NCBI RefSeq assembly: GCF_014695775.1
Contig: NZ_JACJOX010000027.1
Coordinates: 23,821-87,820, forward strand
Direction: 5' to 3'
Length of the DNA: 64,000 nt
Origin: Leptolyngbya sp. FACHB-60
Lineage (GTDB): Bacteria; Cyanobacteriota; Cyanobacteriia; Phormidesmidales; Phormidesmidaceae
Part shown: in pieces, positions 1-8,672 of the stretch
Position numbering within the stretch: position 1 is the stretch's first letter
Layout: every line of letters starts with the position of its first letter
Program-made: the position numbers and the translations under genes
Notes under the pieces: generated by a model
What the model saw: only the letters and a program-made list of their open reading frames with translations
What the model was told of the DNA's origin: nothing
Database searches by the model: none

Positions 1-112
1 CAGCACCGGGCGTTCCTCTGGTCCTCACCTGCACTACAGCGTCTACCGCAACGGTCAGGCGGTGAATCCTCACTATTATTTGAAGCTGGCGGAAACTAAT
101 CAAGGAAACTAG
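1..112 (+). CDS. M23-family metallopeptidase, C-terminal end only
   Basis: The window opens inside a gene read in the frame that starts at base 2 and ends with TAG at 110-112. The visible 36 residues include STGRSSGPHLHYSVYRNGQ and then AVNPHYYL. This matches the last zinc-ligand block of LytM/NlpD-type peptidases (M23), usually TG.STGPHLHYEV.NG..VNP. The second His of HLH would bind the catalytic zinc. Such proteins act in the periplasm on peptidoglycan, or as activators of amidases. Everything upstream is outside the window, so signal peptide, LysM repeats and length cannot be judged. aroC follows 49 bases later on the same strand. Confidence 0.75.
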   Translation, partial: STGRSSGPHLHYSVYRNGQAVNPHYYLKLAETNQGN

Positions 113-161
113 ATAGTAGGATCGGTAAAACTACCTGGGCCGACGCCGGCATTACCGATCT

Positions 162-1250
162 ATGGGCAACACCTTTGGGGATTTATTTCGCATTACCACC
201 TTTGGTGAATCCCACGGTGGTGGGGTGGGGGTGGTCATCGACGGCTGCCCACCCCGCCTAGAAATTTCCGCCGAGGAAATCCAGGCCGAACTCGATCGCC
301 GTCGCCCCGGTCAGAGCAAAATTACCACTCCCCGCAAAGAGAGCGATCGCTGCGAAATTCTCTCTGGCGTCTTTGAGGGCAGAACCCTGGGCACACCCAT
401 CTCTATTCTGGTGCGCAACGAAAATACCCGCCCCCAAGACTATAGCGAGATGGTCACCGCCTATCGCCCCTCCCACGCCGATGCCACCTACGACGCTAAG
501 TACGGCCTACGCAACTACCAGGGGGGCGGGCGATCGTCGGCGCGCGAAACCATTGGTCGGGTAGCGGCCGGGGCGATCGCCAAAAAGATCCTCCACCAGG
601 TCACCGGCACCGAAATCATTGGCTACGTCAAGCGTATTCAGGATCTAGAGGGCAGCGTGGATCCCAACACCGTCACCCTAGAGCAGGTCGAGAGCAACAT
701 CGTTCGCTGCCCCGACCCGATCGCCGCCGAGCAGATGATCGACCGGGTCGAAGCCATCCGCGACCAGGGCGACTCCGTTGGCGGTGTGGTAGAGTGCGTG
801 GCTCGAGGGGTCAAGGTCGGGCTGGGCTCCCCCGTGTTCGACAAGCTCGAAGCCGACCTGGCCAAGGGTGTCATGTCGCTTCCTGCCAGCAAAGGCTTTG
901 AAATTGGCTCTGGGTTTGCAGGTACCCTGCTCACCGGCAGCGAGCACAACGACGAGTTCTACACCGACGAGGCGGGCACTCTGCGCACTCGCACCAATCG
1001 CTCCGGCGGCACCCAGGGGGGCATTTCCAATGGGGAAAACATCATCATTCGCGTTGCCTTTAAGCCCACCGCCACGATTCGCAAAGCCCAAAACACCGTC
1101 ACCAACACTGGCGAAGCCACCGTGCTATCCGCCCGGGGCCGCCACGACCCCTGTGTGCTGCCCCGGGCCGTGCCCATGGTCGAGGCCATGGTGGCCTTGG
1201 TGCTGTGTGATCACCTGCTGCGCCACCACGGTCAGTGTGAGCTGTTTTAA
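162..1250 (+). CDS. aroC: Chorismate synthase
   Basis: Last step of the shikimate pathway: converts 5-enolpyruvylshikimate-3-phosphate to chorismate using reduced FMN, in the cytosol. The 362-aa product is full length. It carries the N-terminal signature [14 protein letters not shown] (residues 15-28, with the His18 involved in catalysis), the [15 protein letters not shown] block in the middle and the C-terminal [14 protein letters not shown] block that binds FMN and phosphate. ATG start at 162 gives [19 protein letters not shown], the usual start of the family. It lies 33 bases upstream of a small cupin gene on the same strand; a functional link between them is not evident. Confidence 0.97.
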   Translation: MGNTFGDLFRITTFGESHGGGVGVVIDGCPPRLEISAEEIQAELDRRRPGQSKITTPRKESDRCEILSGVFEGRTLGTPISILVRNENTRPQDYSEMVTAYRPSHADATYDAKYGLRNYQGGGRSSARETIGRVAAGAIAKKILHQVTGTEIIGYVKRIQDLEGSVDPNTVTLEQVESNIVRCPDPIAAEQMIDRVEAIRDQGDSVGGVVECVARGVKVGLGSPVFDKLEADLAKGVMSLPASKGFEIGSGFAGTLLTGSEHNDEFYTDEAGTLRTRTNRSGGTQGGISNGENIIIRVAFKPTATIRKAQNTVTNTGEATVLSARGRHDPCVLPRAVPMVEAMVALVLCDHLLRHHGQCELF

Positions 1251-1283
1251 TTGAGGGCAGTTTTAAGGAGCTGATGCCAGACC

Positions 1284-1619
1284 ATGAAAATCACCGGCCT
1301 TGATCAAGTACAGGAGGAGTCGGTTTCCCACAACCCGGCAATTAAAAAGCGGGTGCTGCTGCGATCGCACGACCTGCCCCATCTGACTAACTTTGCCCAG
1401 GCCCGCTTTGCCCCCGGCCAGGTCGCCCAGGGCCATAGCCACGCCGACATGGCTGAAGTGTTCTTTGTCGAAGCGGGCGATGGCACCATTACCGTCGACG
1501 GTCAAGCCTATCCACTGACTCCCGGCACCTGCATTGCGATCGAGCCCGGCGAATACCACGAAGTCGCCAATACCGGCGCTCAGGAACTCATCCTCACCTA
1601 CTTCGGCATCCGCACTTAG
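1284..1619 (+). CDS. Small single-domain cupin protein
   Basis: A 111-residue protein that is nearly all one cupin beta-barrel. Cupin motif 1 is visible as H51-S-H53 with E58 and a following Gly, and motif 2 as PGEYHEV with H92, so the usual His-His-Glu-His metal site appears complete. The ligand or reaction cannot be read from sequence; members of this size include metal-dependent isomerases, dioxygenases and sugar or small-molecule binding proteins. It follows aroC by 33 bases, so cotranscription is possible. The downstream 127 bases hold only a pyrimidine-rich tract. Confidence 0.85.
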   Translation: MKITGLDQVQEESVSHNPAIKKRVLLRSHDLPHLTNFAQARFAPGQVAQGHSHADMAEVFFVEAGDGTITVDGQAYPLTPGTCIAIEPGEYHEVANTGAQELILTYFGIRT

Positions 1620-1746
1620 CGATTGCTCCATAGCCAGTGAAGTCTGGGTTAGAAAAGCCGAAAATGTGAGGATTCAAGCCTGTCAGGCATTCTTCGCTCT
1701 TTTTTTTCGTTCTTTTGCTATAGCCACCAATCTCACCCCTCACCTC

Positions 1747-2733
1747 TCACCTCTCTGCGGATCCTGCCGCAAACACTCGCCCAATCACCTCCTCCACCGG
1801 CGGATCGCTGACGGTCAAATCCCGCACGTCTAAATCTCCCAGCAGCTGAGCGACAGTTTGAGTCAGGGTGTCGCGGTGCACAATTAGCCGGGCGGTGCAG
1901 CCCTCCAGGCTTTCTAATTCGCCGTAGCGGCTCAGGGTAGCCGCATCGCAGCCAGCGGCCAAATCTACGGTGACTTCTCGGTAGGGGGCAAAGCGATCGA
2001 GCAGCCCCTCTAGGCTGCCGTCATAAATTAACCGCCCCTGGTAAATTAGCAGCACGCGACGACACAGGGCAGTAATGTCGGCCATGTAGTGGCTAGTGAG
2101 CAAAATGGTGGCTTCGTAGCGACGGTTATAGTCGCGCAAAAATTCTCGCACCGCCACCTGGGCGTTAACGTCTAGTCCTAGAGTAGGCTCATCTAAAAAC
2201 AAGACACGGGGACGGTGCAGCAGCGCCGCCATCATTTCGGCCTTCATGCGCTCACCGAGGGACAGCTTGCGCACAGGCTGAGTCAGCTTGTCCTGGAGGG
2301 CCAGCATCTCGGTGAGTTCGTCAATGCGATAGCGAAATTCTTTGTCAGAAAGACCATAGATAGCGCCATTAATGCGCAACGAATCTAGGGCAGGCAGGTC
2401 CCACAGCAGCTGCTGCTTTTGCCCCATAACCAGGGTAATATCCTGCAAAAACTCAGTTCGCCGCTGAAAAGGCACCTGATCACCAACTAGCACGGTGCCA
2501 CCAGAGGGGTGAATCAGCCCGGTGAGCATCTTGAGGGTGGTGGTCTTGCCGGCACCATTCGGCCCCAAAAAACCCACCACCTCGCCGGGCTCAATGTGGA
2601 AGGAAATGGACTGCACTGCGTCTACCAAACGGTACTGACGACGCCAGAAATGCCTTAGCGTGCCCCCTAGCCCAGGCTCTTTGATGGCGATGGGATAGCG
2701 CTTGCTGAGCTGGTTGACATCAATGGTGGGCAT
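1747..2733 (-). CDS. ABC-2 type exporter, ATP-binding subunit
   Basis: ATPase subunit of an ABC exporter, about 328 aa from ATG at 2733; an in-frame GTG at 2787 would add 18 residues and is less likely. Walker A is GPNGAGKTTT (residues 57-66), the signature is the variant LSLGERM, Walker B reads VLFLDEPT, followed by the switch His in LLTSHYM. The long N-terminal stretch before Walker A and the C-terminal extension fit the ATPases paired with DUF990/ABC-2 permeases in cyanobacteria, including those studied as a viologen exporter in Synechocystis; that match is from memory. No permease gene is adjacent, so the partners must be elsewhere. The 3' end sits within a CT-rich tract. Confidence 0.88.
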   Translation of the reverse strand: MPTIDVNQLSKRYPIAIKEPGLGGTLRHFWRRQYRLVDAVQSISFHIEPGEVVGFLGPNGAGKTTTLKMLTGLIHPSGGTVLVGDQVPFQRRTEFLQDITLVMGQKQQLLWDLPALDSLRINGAIYGLSDKEFRYRIDELTEMLALQDKLTQPVRKLSLGERMKAEMMAALLHRPRVLFLDEPTLGLDVNAQVAVREFLRDYNRRYEATILLTSHYMADITALCRRVLLIYQGRLIYDGSLEGLLDRFAPYREVTVDLAAGCDAATLSRYGELESLEGCTARLIVHRDTLTQTVAQLLGDLDVRDLTVSDPPVEEVIGRVFAAGSAER

Positions 2734-2830
2734 AGCAGAACAGCGAATAGAGCAGCTGAACCCCAACTTGGGGCCTATGGCTTTCACTTTACCGCTAACC
2801 TTCTGCAGAAGCTGCGCGATCGCCAGACCA

Positions 2831-2865
2831 GTAGCCAGGTTAGCAAATTCACGCAGCCTGGCTAC
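2831..2865. terminator. Hairpin between ABC ATPase and carotenoid-protein genes
   Basis: GTAGCCAGG (2831-2839) pairs with CCTGGCTAC (2857-2865) around a 17-base loop. It lies just downstream of the minus-strand carotenoid-protein gene. No T-tract follows on either strand, so termination is only a possibility. Confidence 0.3.
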
Positions 2866-2938
2866 CCCTTAACCAAGTTCGCCCCAGCGCCTGCCCACCC
2901 GAGCATTACGGAGCGCAGAAAAGTAACTTCACCCAGGC

Positions 2939-3382
2939 TTAGCCCACCACCCGACGCAAAAAATGGAGGCGCTCGTTCAGCCCCATGGTGTTGATGCGGG
3001 CGAGCAGCGCCTTAGTTGCGGCTGAACCGTCTTGGCAAGTGGTTAAGGGCAGGCGGTTAGCGGGCATGAGGTTGAACAGGCGGTGCCAGAAGGCCAGCTT
3101 CATGTTCGCGTTGAGGGTTTGGTAAGCCTGCGTGAATCGGGTATCAGCCCCAGCGAGAATATCGCGCAAGATTGCCGCTTGATCGTCGCGGTCAACTTGC
3201 TGAATCTGGCCCAGCAGCTGTTGCACGGCTTGGGAGAAGAGCGCCACTGGAGCGATCGCCGCAAAAGCTTGCCCCAGGGTGTCGTAAATCTGCCAAAGCA
3301 CAGCAATTTTGCAGTCTACATCGACTGATTCAAACGATTCAACGGCTTGCTCAAACTGAAGGCGAACGTCTATAGCGGTCAT
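2939..3382 (-). CDS. Helical carotenoid protein (OCP N-terminal-domain family)
   Basis: A 147-aa, all-helical protein matching only the N-terminal domain of orange carotenoid protein (OCP). ALIWFAYLEMGK of OCP corresponds here to IAVLWQIYDTLGQ, and LGFWYRL corresponds to LAFWHRL. W30, Y33 and W99 fall at the spacing of OCP W41, Y44 and W110, the residues that line the carotenoid. Stand-alone proteins of this kind (HCPs) bind keto-carotenoids, quench singlet oxygen and in some cases quench phycobilisomes; here the role is inferred. Start chosen at ATG 3382 because AGGA lies 8 bases upstream; the open frame extends to 3424. No OCP C-terminal-domain gene or ketolase is adjacent. Confidence 0.85.
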   Translation of the reverse strand: MTAIDVRLQFEQAVESFESVDVDCKIAVLWQIYDTLGQAFAAIAPVALFSQAVQQLLGQIQQVDRDDQAAILRDILAGADTRFTQAYQTLNANMKLAFWHRLFNLMPANRLPLTTCQDGSAATKALLARINTMGLNERLHFLRRVVG

Positions 3383-3854
3383 GGTAGGTTTCCTGTAAGG
3401 GCTTGTTATGGGGTTAGATAACAATGCGGCAGAACAGGTGAGGGCTCTGTCGCACAGTTTGCGATCGCTGGAGGGAGAATTTTAGCTCTGGCTAGTCAGA
3501 TCTAAAACTGTGAATTTAAGGGTCAAAGCAGAAAAAAGGAAGAATAGGCCGTGTCAATTTAGCAGGGTTTAGCGTCTATTCATATTGATCCCTGAGGTTT
3601 TTGACTACAGGGTTTTTCTTCCAAGTTTCTTTTGATTTAAAGCATAACTAGGGTTGATGGCCGCGCCCACCCTCCCAAAGAGAGGGAAATCTTGGCTATT
3701 TAAGGGATTGTTGCCGAGCCGGAGCCATTGTCTTTTAATATTTAGTTACACAGCTAAGGTGCCCTTCCAGCAGTGTTAGCTAGCGCCTTTAGGGCTAATC
3801 TCGCTCAGGCCATTGCTTAGAGTGCTGTTCTCTAGAGTTATGAAGGCAATCTTG
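3383..3854. other. Divergent spacer between carotenoid protein and bactofilin
   Basis: No convincing gene in this stretch. It holds one HIP1 octamer near 3462, is AT-rich between about 3500 and 3760, and must carry the divergent promoters of the two flanking genes. No clear -35/-10 pair or regulator site was recognised. Confidence 0.5.
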
Positions 3855-4250
3855 ATGTTCAAACGCAAACCGGCTCCGCCATTGACCTATTTGAGTCAAA
3901 AAACTGAGTTTGAAGGGGTGCTCCACGCTGAGGGGATGCTGCGGGTAGACGGCGTAATTCACGGCACCGTAGACATCAAAGGTGATCTCGAGATCTCCTC
4001 TACGGGGTTGATCGAAGGCCCTGAGGTGAAGGCTCAAAACATTGTGGTGCAGGGAGTGCTGAAGGCTCGGGTGTTTGCTGAAGGCAAGCTCACTCTCAGC
4101 CGCACGGCCCGGTTAGAAGGTGATGTAGTGGCCGGAGCTTTAGAAATAGAGCCGGGTGCCTATTACACCGGATATATAGAGACCCGAGATGCCAAGTCAC
4201 TGCCGCCAGTGCGTGAGGTGCCCGAGCTCTACGGCACGACTGAGCTTTAA
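3855..4250 (+). CDS. Bactofilin
   Basis: Polymer-forming cytoskeletal protein of the bactofilin (DUF583) family, 131 aa from ATG 3855. The middle of the protein is a right-handed beta-helix made of short repeats such as VDGVIHGTVDIKGDLEISST, rich in G, V and I at regular spacing. Bactofilins form nucleotide-free filaments at the membrane and organise envelope growth or appendages. The start MFKRKPAPPLTYLSQ is preceded by AAGG at 8 bases and matches family starts; in-frame ATGs at 3840 and 3813 region are possible. No M23 peptidase neighbours it directly here, although a fragment of one starts the window. Followed by a small hairpin at 4259. Confidence 0.9.
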   Translation: MFKRKPAPPLTYLSQKTEFEGVLHAEGMLRVDGVIHGTVDIKGDLEISSTGLIEGPEVKAQNIVVQGVLKARVFAEGKLTLSRTARLEGDVVAGALEIEPGAYYTGYIETRDAKSLPPVREVPELYGTTEL

Positions 4251-4258
4251 CTCAACTA

Positions 4259-4284
4259 GCGATTAGTGCCGCGCCGCTAATCGC
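4259..4284. terminator. Hairpin between convergent bactofilin and small membrane protein
   Basis: GCGATTAG (4259-4266) pairs with CTAATCGC (4277-4284). The right arm covers the stop codon of the minus-strand gene. No T-tract follows, so a bidirectional terminator is only possible. Confidence 0.35.
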
Positions 4285-4432
4285 GCATGATCCAGGTAGT
4301 CAACACCAGGGCTATGCCTCCTAGCACCCAGGGTGAAGGCGCTAATAGCTGGCTGATGTGGGTGAGGCTGTCGAATAGGCTGGCGATCGCCCACGTGGCC
4401 ATCACGCAGATTATCAACATCACAGATTCCAT
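4277..4432 (-). CDS. Small two-helix membrane protein (51 aa)
   Basis: A short minus-strand gene. It starts at ATG 4432 with a near-perfect ribosome site AGGAGG seven bases upstream, the best in this part of the window. The product begins MESVMLIICVMATWAIASLF and ends VLGGIALVLTTWIMRD: two hydrophobic helices joined by a short polar stretch with DSLTHISQ. Function unknown. The strong ribosome site, the ATG and the hydrophobic pattern support a real gene rather than chance. It diverges from the secreted-protein gene at 4576 and converges with bactofilin. A plus-strand open frame over the same bases is judged a shadow. Confidence 0.6.
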   Translation of the reverse strand: MESVMLIICVMATWAIASLFDSLTHISQLLAPSPWVLGGIALVLTTWIMRD

Positions 4433-4575
4433 CGCTGTGCCTCCTGCGGTCGTCACTAGATACGCTACTTATATTGGGCTGGTGTCAATGGAGACAGTTC
4501 AACTTCTGTCTATTATGACTACCGATCGCGGCGGTTACCGAGCACCATAGAATTGAACCGTAGGAGGCTGGGGCC

Positions 4576-5058
4576 ATGACCATTAAGCATCAACGTCGTG
4601 GGGCACTGGCACTAGCAGCAGGACTTGCCGTGGGTCTGACATCAGCGCTACCCACCCTGGCCCAGCAGGCCAACTTTGATTCGTTTACGCTGTCGAGCGC
4701 TACCCCAACCGCCAGCGTCAGCGGTTTTACCAACGGGATTTCTGCGCTATCTAGTATTGCTGGGCGCGATCGCAACGGCACCATCTGCGCTGGGTTTGCC
4801 GACACCGCCCCCGATCACATCATGGTGTTGCAGCAAGATTTCGCCACCCTCACCCTTCAGGTCAACAGCGGCGGCAACGACACCAGCCTGCTCATTAAAG
4901 GGCCAGACAGCACCGTGCGCTGCGGCAGCGACACCGATCGCCGCAATCCTGATGCCCTTGTCCAAGACCAAAACTGGCCAACAGGTACCTACAGCATTTG
5001 GGTAGGCTCCCACCAGCAGGGGCAGCGCTACAACTATTCCCTCAATGCTAAGCCCTAG
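4576..5058 (+). CDS. Secreted protein of unknown function
   Basis: A 160-aa protein with a clear Sec signal peptide: basic start MTIKHQRRG, a hydrophobic Ala/Leu core and cleavage after LAQQA or near it (residues 30-33). The mature part, about 130 aa, is rich in T, S, D and G. It ends with GTYSIWVGSHQQGQRYNYSL, which resembles the last strands of PPC (pre-peptidase C-terminal) beta-sandwich domains. Two Cys (CAGF and VRCGS) could form a disulfide in the periplasm. The start is fixed by AGGAGG nine bases upstream. Function not recognised; likely a periplasmic or exported beta protein. Confidence 0.8.
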   Translation: MTIKHQRRGALALAAGLAVGLTSALPTLAQQANFDSFTLSSATPTASVSGFTNGISALSSIAGRDRNGTICAGFADTAPDHIMVLQQDFATLTLQVNSGGNDTSLLIKGPDSTVRCGSDTDRRNPDALVQDQNWPTGTYSIWVGSHQQGQRYNYSLNAKP

Positions 5059-5184
5059 GTTTTGCCTGCTACGGCCATAGTGCTAGGCCGTAACGCCGAC
5101 CCAGAGCAATCCACACCAGCGAAGGGTGTTGGTCAAGGACGTGGCCACGTTAGGATAGTGAAGCTGCAGTTAACTCTATTGCCT

Positions 5185-5922
5185 GTGCTCACCACCCTGA
5201 TTGCCGATTTTCGCATCGTCTTCGAGCGTGACCCAGCGGCCCGCAACTGGCTAGAGGTACTCACCTGCTATCCTGGCCTGCATGCCCTAGGGCTGCATCG
5301 CTTCAGTCACTGGCTTTGGAACCTGGGCCTGCCCGTGGTGCCTCGCATCATTTCTCACCTAGCGCGGTTTCTCACCGGCATCGAAATTCACCCAGGGGCT
5401 ACCATCGGCAAGGGCGTTTTCATCGACCATGGCATGGGGGTGGTGATTGGTGAAACCGCGATTATTGGTGACTACGCCCTGATCTACCAGGGCGTCACCC
5501 TAGGGGGAACTGGCAAGGAAGTTGGCAAGCGTCATCCCACCCTGGGCGACAACGTGGTCGTTGGAGCCGGTGCCAAGGTACTGGGCAATATTTATCTCGG
5601 CCACAATGTACGCATTGGTGCTGGTTCGGTAGTACTAAGAGAAGTACCCTCCGACTGCACTGTAGTCGGTGTACCCGGACGCATCGTGTATCGGGCTGGG
5701 GAGCGGGTAGAACCCCTAGAGCACGGCCGCCTACCGGACTCTGAAGCCCAAGTGATTCGCGCCCTGCTCGATCGCATTGAAGCGCTAGAAAAAGAAGTCC
5801 AGTCTCTAGGGCAAGTGCGCCGCGAACCTGTTTTAGTGGGTGCGGTTCGCGCTCAAGACGGAGTTTACTGCCGCTTGCAAGACCGCGTCCTCGAAGAATT
5901 TCTAGACGGTAGCGGTATTTAA
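5185..5922 (+). CDS. cysE: Serine O-acetyltransferase
   Basis: Makes O-acetylserine from serine and acetyl-CoA, the first committed step of cysteine synthesis. The N-terminal helical part contains [16 protein letters not shown] and the C-terminal part is a left-handed beta-helix of hexapeptide repeats with [16 protein letters not shown] and [24 protein letters not shown], diagnostic of CysE. From GTG 5185 the protein is 245 aa, [10 protein letters not shown]..., the usual size. In-frame GTG at 5158 and TTG at 5179 are alternatives; the open frame continues to 5062 and no start has a convincing ribosome site. A strong hairpin terminator follows at 5960. Confidence 0.93.
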   Translation: MLTTLIADFRIVFERDPAARNWLEVLTCYPGLHALGLHRFSHWLWNLGLPVVPRIISHLARFLTGIEIHPGATIGKGVFIDHGMGVVIGETAIIGDYALIYQGVTLGGTGKEVGKRHPTLGDNVVVGAGAKVLGNIYLGHNVRIGAGSVVLREVPSDCTVVGVPGRIVYRAGERVEPLEHGRLPDSEAQVIRALLDRIEALEKEVQSLGQVRREPVLVGAVRAQDGVYCRLQDRVLEEFLDGSGI

Positions 5923-5959
5923 TCAAGCATCTCTATATTTCAGAACGAAAGTGTTATTG

Positions 5960-6010
5960 AACGTCAAGCAGGCCCAGCATCGTAACGCCGGGCCTGCTTG
6001 ACGTTTATTT
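5960..6010 (+). terminator. Long-stem terminator after cysE
   Basis: A perfect 16-bp stem, bases 5960-5975 with 5990-6005, around a 14-base loop, followed by TTATTTT. Ends cysE transcription. Confidence 0.8.
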
Positions 6011-6597
6011 TGGATCCAAGTCTATTACGAAAACATGCTCCGTAATGACGCTGAGAAAATTTCCGCCAATCAATCTCAAATGTAAGGAATTGCTTACAAA
6101 ATCTGGCGATCGAAACAGTAGATTTGCCTGAGTAATATTTAAACCAATTGGGACAAATTACACTCTGGGAAGTCCCGAAAAGCTGTGTGATTATCTCTAT
6201 AAGAAAGAAAATATTAAGAAAGAGAGTAGTTTACTTGTTCTAGTAGGTCAGTTTTTGAGCGATCGCCTTTAGTTTTAGAGAGGGCGTTTTGGTTGCAGCT
6301 TAAGCATTTCAGCCGATTCGATCGTTTCTGCCAAAGTTAGGGTGGTACATCACCTGACATTGCAGTTAAAATTGAAAGGCCATGGCGGCGCTGAAGTATT
6401 TCTCTAGATAGAGGCGGCGGCGACCTGGGCCAACAGCACCAAGCCAGTGTCGTAAACGTCTAGGTGGCTAGGCACTTATCACTGGATTCTCCAAAAGTAG
6501 ATCCACACTTTTTCGGAACTGTGGGCATCTATCGAAGGAGCTGTTAATCTGATCACAGTCTTTGTCTTTCAACTTTAAGGAGCACGAGGATCGCGGC
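6011..6597 (+). other. Long spacer and probable 5' leader of sigA
   Basis: Nearly 590 bases without a convincing gene between the cysE terminator and sigA. It is AT-rich to about 6235, then holds one HIP1 octamer near 6260. Short open frames here are under 20 codons and lack ribosome sites. Multiple promoters are usual upstream of cyanobacterial principal sigma genes, but no specific -35/-10 pair could be assigned. Confidence 0.5.
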
Positions 6598-7737
6598 ATG
6601 ACCCAAGCAAATCATCTGCTCGGCACCATCAACCCTGAAACTGAACTCGATCTACTGATCGACGGTAATGATAGTGACGAGAATTTTGTTGCCCAAGATG
6701 ACGAGGCCGGCGCCGATGACAAAGCGCCGAAGGGGAAGGTAACCCGCCGCCGAGCTCAAACCAAAAAGCGCCACTACACCGAAGACTCTATTCGTCTCTA
6801 TCTGCAAGAGATTGGCCGTATTCGCCTACTGCGGGCCGAAGAAGAAATTGAGCTAGCCCGTAAGATCGCCGACCTACTCAAGCTAGAGCGACTCCACGAC
6901 GAGCTGTTCGACTCCCTTGAGCGCGATCCCTCTGATATTGAGTGGGCTGCTGCCGTCAGCCAAGACGAAGGCAAAGACTACACCCTAGCCAGTTTCCGCC
7001 ACCGTCTGCACATTGGTCGCCGCGCCAAAGATAAAATGGTGCAGTCAAACCTGCGCTTGGTGGTGTCGATCGCCAAAAAGTATATGAACCGTGGCCTCTC
7101 CTTCCAAGACCTGATTCAGGAAGGCAGTCTGGGCCTGATTCGCGCCGCTGAGAAGTTTGACCACGAAAAGGGCTACAAGTTCTCGACCTACGCCACCTGG
7201 TGGATTCGTCAGGCCATCACCCGGGCGATCGCCGATCAGTCGCGCACTATTCGCCTGCCGGTGCACCTTTACGAGACCATCTCTCGTATCAAAAAGACCA
7301 CCAAGCTGCTCTCCCAAGAACTTGGCCGCAAGCCCACCGAAGAAGAAATCGCCACTCGCATGGAAATGACCATCGAGAAGCTGCGGTTTATTGCCAAATC
7401 GGCCCAGCTGCCCATTTCCCTTGAGACTCCCATCGGTAAAGAAGAAGATTCTCGCCTGGGCGACTTTATCGAATCGGACGGCGAAACCCCTGAAGATCAA
7501 GTATCTAAGAGCCTTCTCCGGGAAGACCTGGAAAGCGTTCTGGGCACCCTCAGCCCCCGCGAGCGGGATGTGCTACGCCTACGTTACGGCCTCGACGATG
7601 GTCGGATGAAAACTCTGGAAGAAATTGGCCAGATTTTCAACGTTACCCGCGAGCGCATTCGCCAGATTGAAGCCAAGGCCCTGCGCAAGCTGCGTCACCC
7701 TAACCGCAACAGCATCCTGAAAGAGTACATTCGCTAG
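6598..7737 (+). CDS. sigA: Principal RNA polymerase sigma factor (group 1)
   Basis: Primary sigma-70 factor that recruits RNA polymerase to housekeeping promoters; 379 aa from ATG 6598. Region 1.2 is [16 protein letters not shown], region 2 contains [26 protein letters not shown] and the core promoter block [21 protein letters not shown], region 3 follows, and region 4 ends with the helix-turn-helix [23 protein letters not shown]. The C-terminus [15 protein letters not shown] is typical of cyanobacterial SigA (RpoD1). The acidic N-terminal segment DNDSD..EDDEAG-like region is also usual. A TTG at 6562 could add 12 residues, but GAGG sits just upstream of ATG 6598. A 42-bp palindromic terminator follows. 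Confidence 0.96.
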   Translation: MTQANHLLGTINPETELDLLIDGNDSDENFVAQDDEAGADDKAPKGKVTRRRAQTKKRHYTEDSIRLYLQEIGRIRLLRAEEEIELARKIADLLKLERLHDELFDSLERDPSDIEWAAAVSQDEGKDYTLASFRHRLHIGRRAKDKMVQSNLRLVVSIAKKYMNRGLSFQDLIQEGSLGLIRAAEKFDHEKGYKFSTYATWWIRQAITRAIADQSRTIRLPVHLYETISRIKKTTKLLSQELGRKPTEEEIATRMEMTIEKLRFIAKSAQLPISLETPIGKEEDSRLGDFIESDGETPEDQVSKSLLREDLESVLGTLSPRERDVLRLRYGLDDGRMKTLEEIGQIFNVTRERIRQIEAKALRKLRHPNRNSILKEYIR

Positions 7738-7790
7738 GGTCAACCTTAGTTCGGTTCTTTGGTTGAAGTATTAGAACAATACTGAACGAA

Positions 7791-7832
7791 ACCAATAAAA
7801 AAGGCTGCCTGCAGGCAGCCTTTTTTATTGGT
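7791..7832 (+). terminator. Palindromic terminator after sigA
   Basis: A perfect 42-base palindrome with 21-bp arms: the outer part is A-rich on the left and T-rich on the right, and the core is GGCTGCC/GGCAGCC. Classic strong intrinsic terminator that can act on both strands. Confidence 0.9.
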
Positions 7833-8011
7833 ACGGCAATGGCTGCCCTGGCCAGGCTAATTCTAAGTTAGACACTAGCTAATTAATAGGGACAGATGGC
7901 CGTTGCTCCTGTGACGTAGCTGACTCGTATTGGATAATTGTCATCAGGTTCGGCATTAGTACTGACTTACCCAACGGTTTGTTGATAAAGTAGACAGATT
8001 GCCGCTCAGTT

Positions 8012-8025
8012 GGTACACTTGTTCC
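8012..8025 (+). promoter_or_regulatory. LexA box upstream of lexA
   Basis: GGTACACTTGTTCC fits every position of the cyanobacterial LexA-binding consensus RGTACNNNDGTWCB described for Anabaena. It ends 32 bases before the lexA ATG and just before a plausible -10 hexamer TATGAT at 8030-8035, so LexA bound here would block its own promoter. Autoregulation is inferred. Confidence 0.75.
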
Positions 8026-8057
8026 ATGATATGATCCAATGCCGTGGCTAAATCTCT

Positions 8058-8672
8058 ATGGAATCCTTAACAACTGCCCAACAAGAGCTCTACGACTGGC
8101 TGGTTGAATACATCCGGGCTAATCAGCACTCCCCCTCCATTCGCCAAATGATGCGGGCGATGAACCTGCGTTCTCCTGCACCCATTCAAAGTCGCCTAGA
8201 GCATCTCAAGAACAAGGGCTACATTGAGTGGAGCGAAGGGAAAGCGCGCACCATTCGCGTTCGGGATAATGTCCGTGGTGTGCCCATTCTTGGCACTATT
8301 GCCGCTGGTTTTGTCAACGAAGCGTTTACCGATACCGTTGAGCGTCTCGATCTCAACGGGCTGCCCATTCAGTCTGGCGATTATGCCCTTAAAGTCACTG
8401 GAGACAGCATGATCGAGGCCATGATTCAGGATGGGGATGTGGTGATTATGCGTCCGGTAAAAGATCCCCAAGGCATTCGTGAGGGGACCATTGTTGCAGC
8501 TCGGGTTGAGAACGGCACTACCCTCAAGTCATTTCATCGTCAGGGTAACCAGGTGCACCTCAAACCTGCCAACCCTAAGTACCCTGTTATGGAGTTTCCG
8601 GCAGACCTCGTAGACGTACAGGGTCGACTAGTGGCCGTGTGGCGCGGCATCGATCCAGACTTTACCGTCTGA
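8058..8672 (+). CDS. lexA: LexA repressor
   Basis: Transcriptional repressor with self-cleavage activity, 204 aa. Residues 1-70 form the winged-helix DNA-binding domain (TTAQQELYDWLVEYIRANQH then SPSIRQMMRAMNLRSP). The S24 peptidase half has the Ala83-Gly84 cleavage site in TIAAGF, the catalytic Ser117 in TGDSMIEAMI and Lys157 in TTLKSF. All three are kept, unlike the Synechocystis protein that has lost them, so a RecA-stimulated SOS-type response is plausible. The gene has a LexA box in its own promoter. Its last 11 bases overlap the convergent minus-strand gene. Confidence 0.95.
   Translation: MESLTTAQQELYDWLVEYIRANQHSPSIRQMMRAMNLRSPAPIQSRLEHLKNKGYIEWSEGKARTIRVRDNVRGVPILGTIAAGFVNEAFTDTVERLDLNGLPIQSGDYALKVTGDSMIEAMIQDGDVVIMRPVKDPQGIREGTIVAARVENGTTLKSFHRQGNQVHLKPANPKYPVMEFPADLVDVQGRLVAVWRGIDPDFTV

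Noticed and set aside
4287..4550. 87-codon plus-strand frame between bactofilin and the secreted protein
   Set aside because: It overlaps the better supported minus-strand small membrane gene and lacks a ribosome site; judged a shadow frame.
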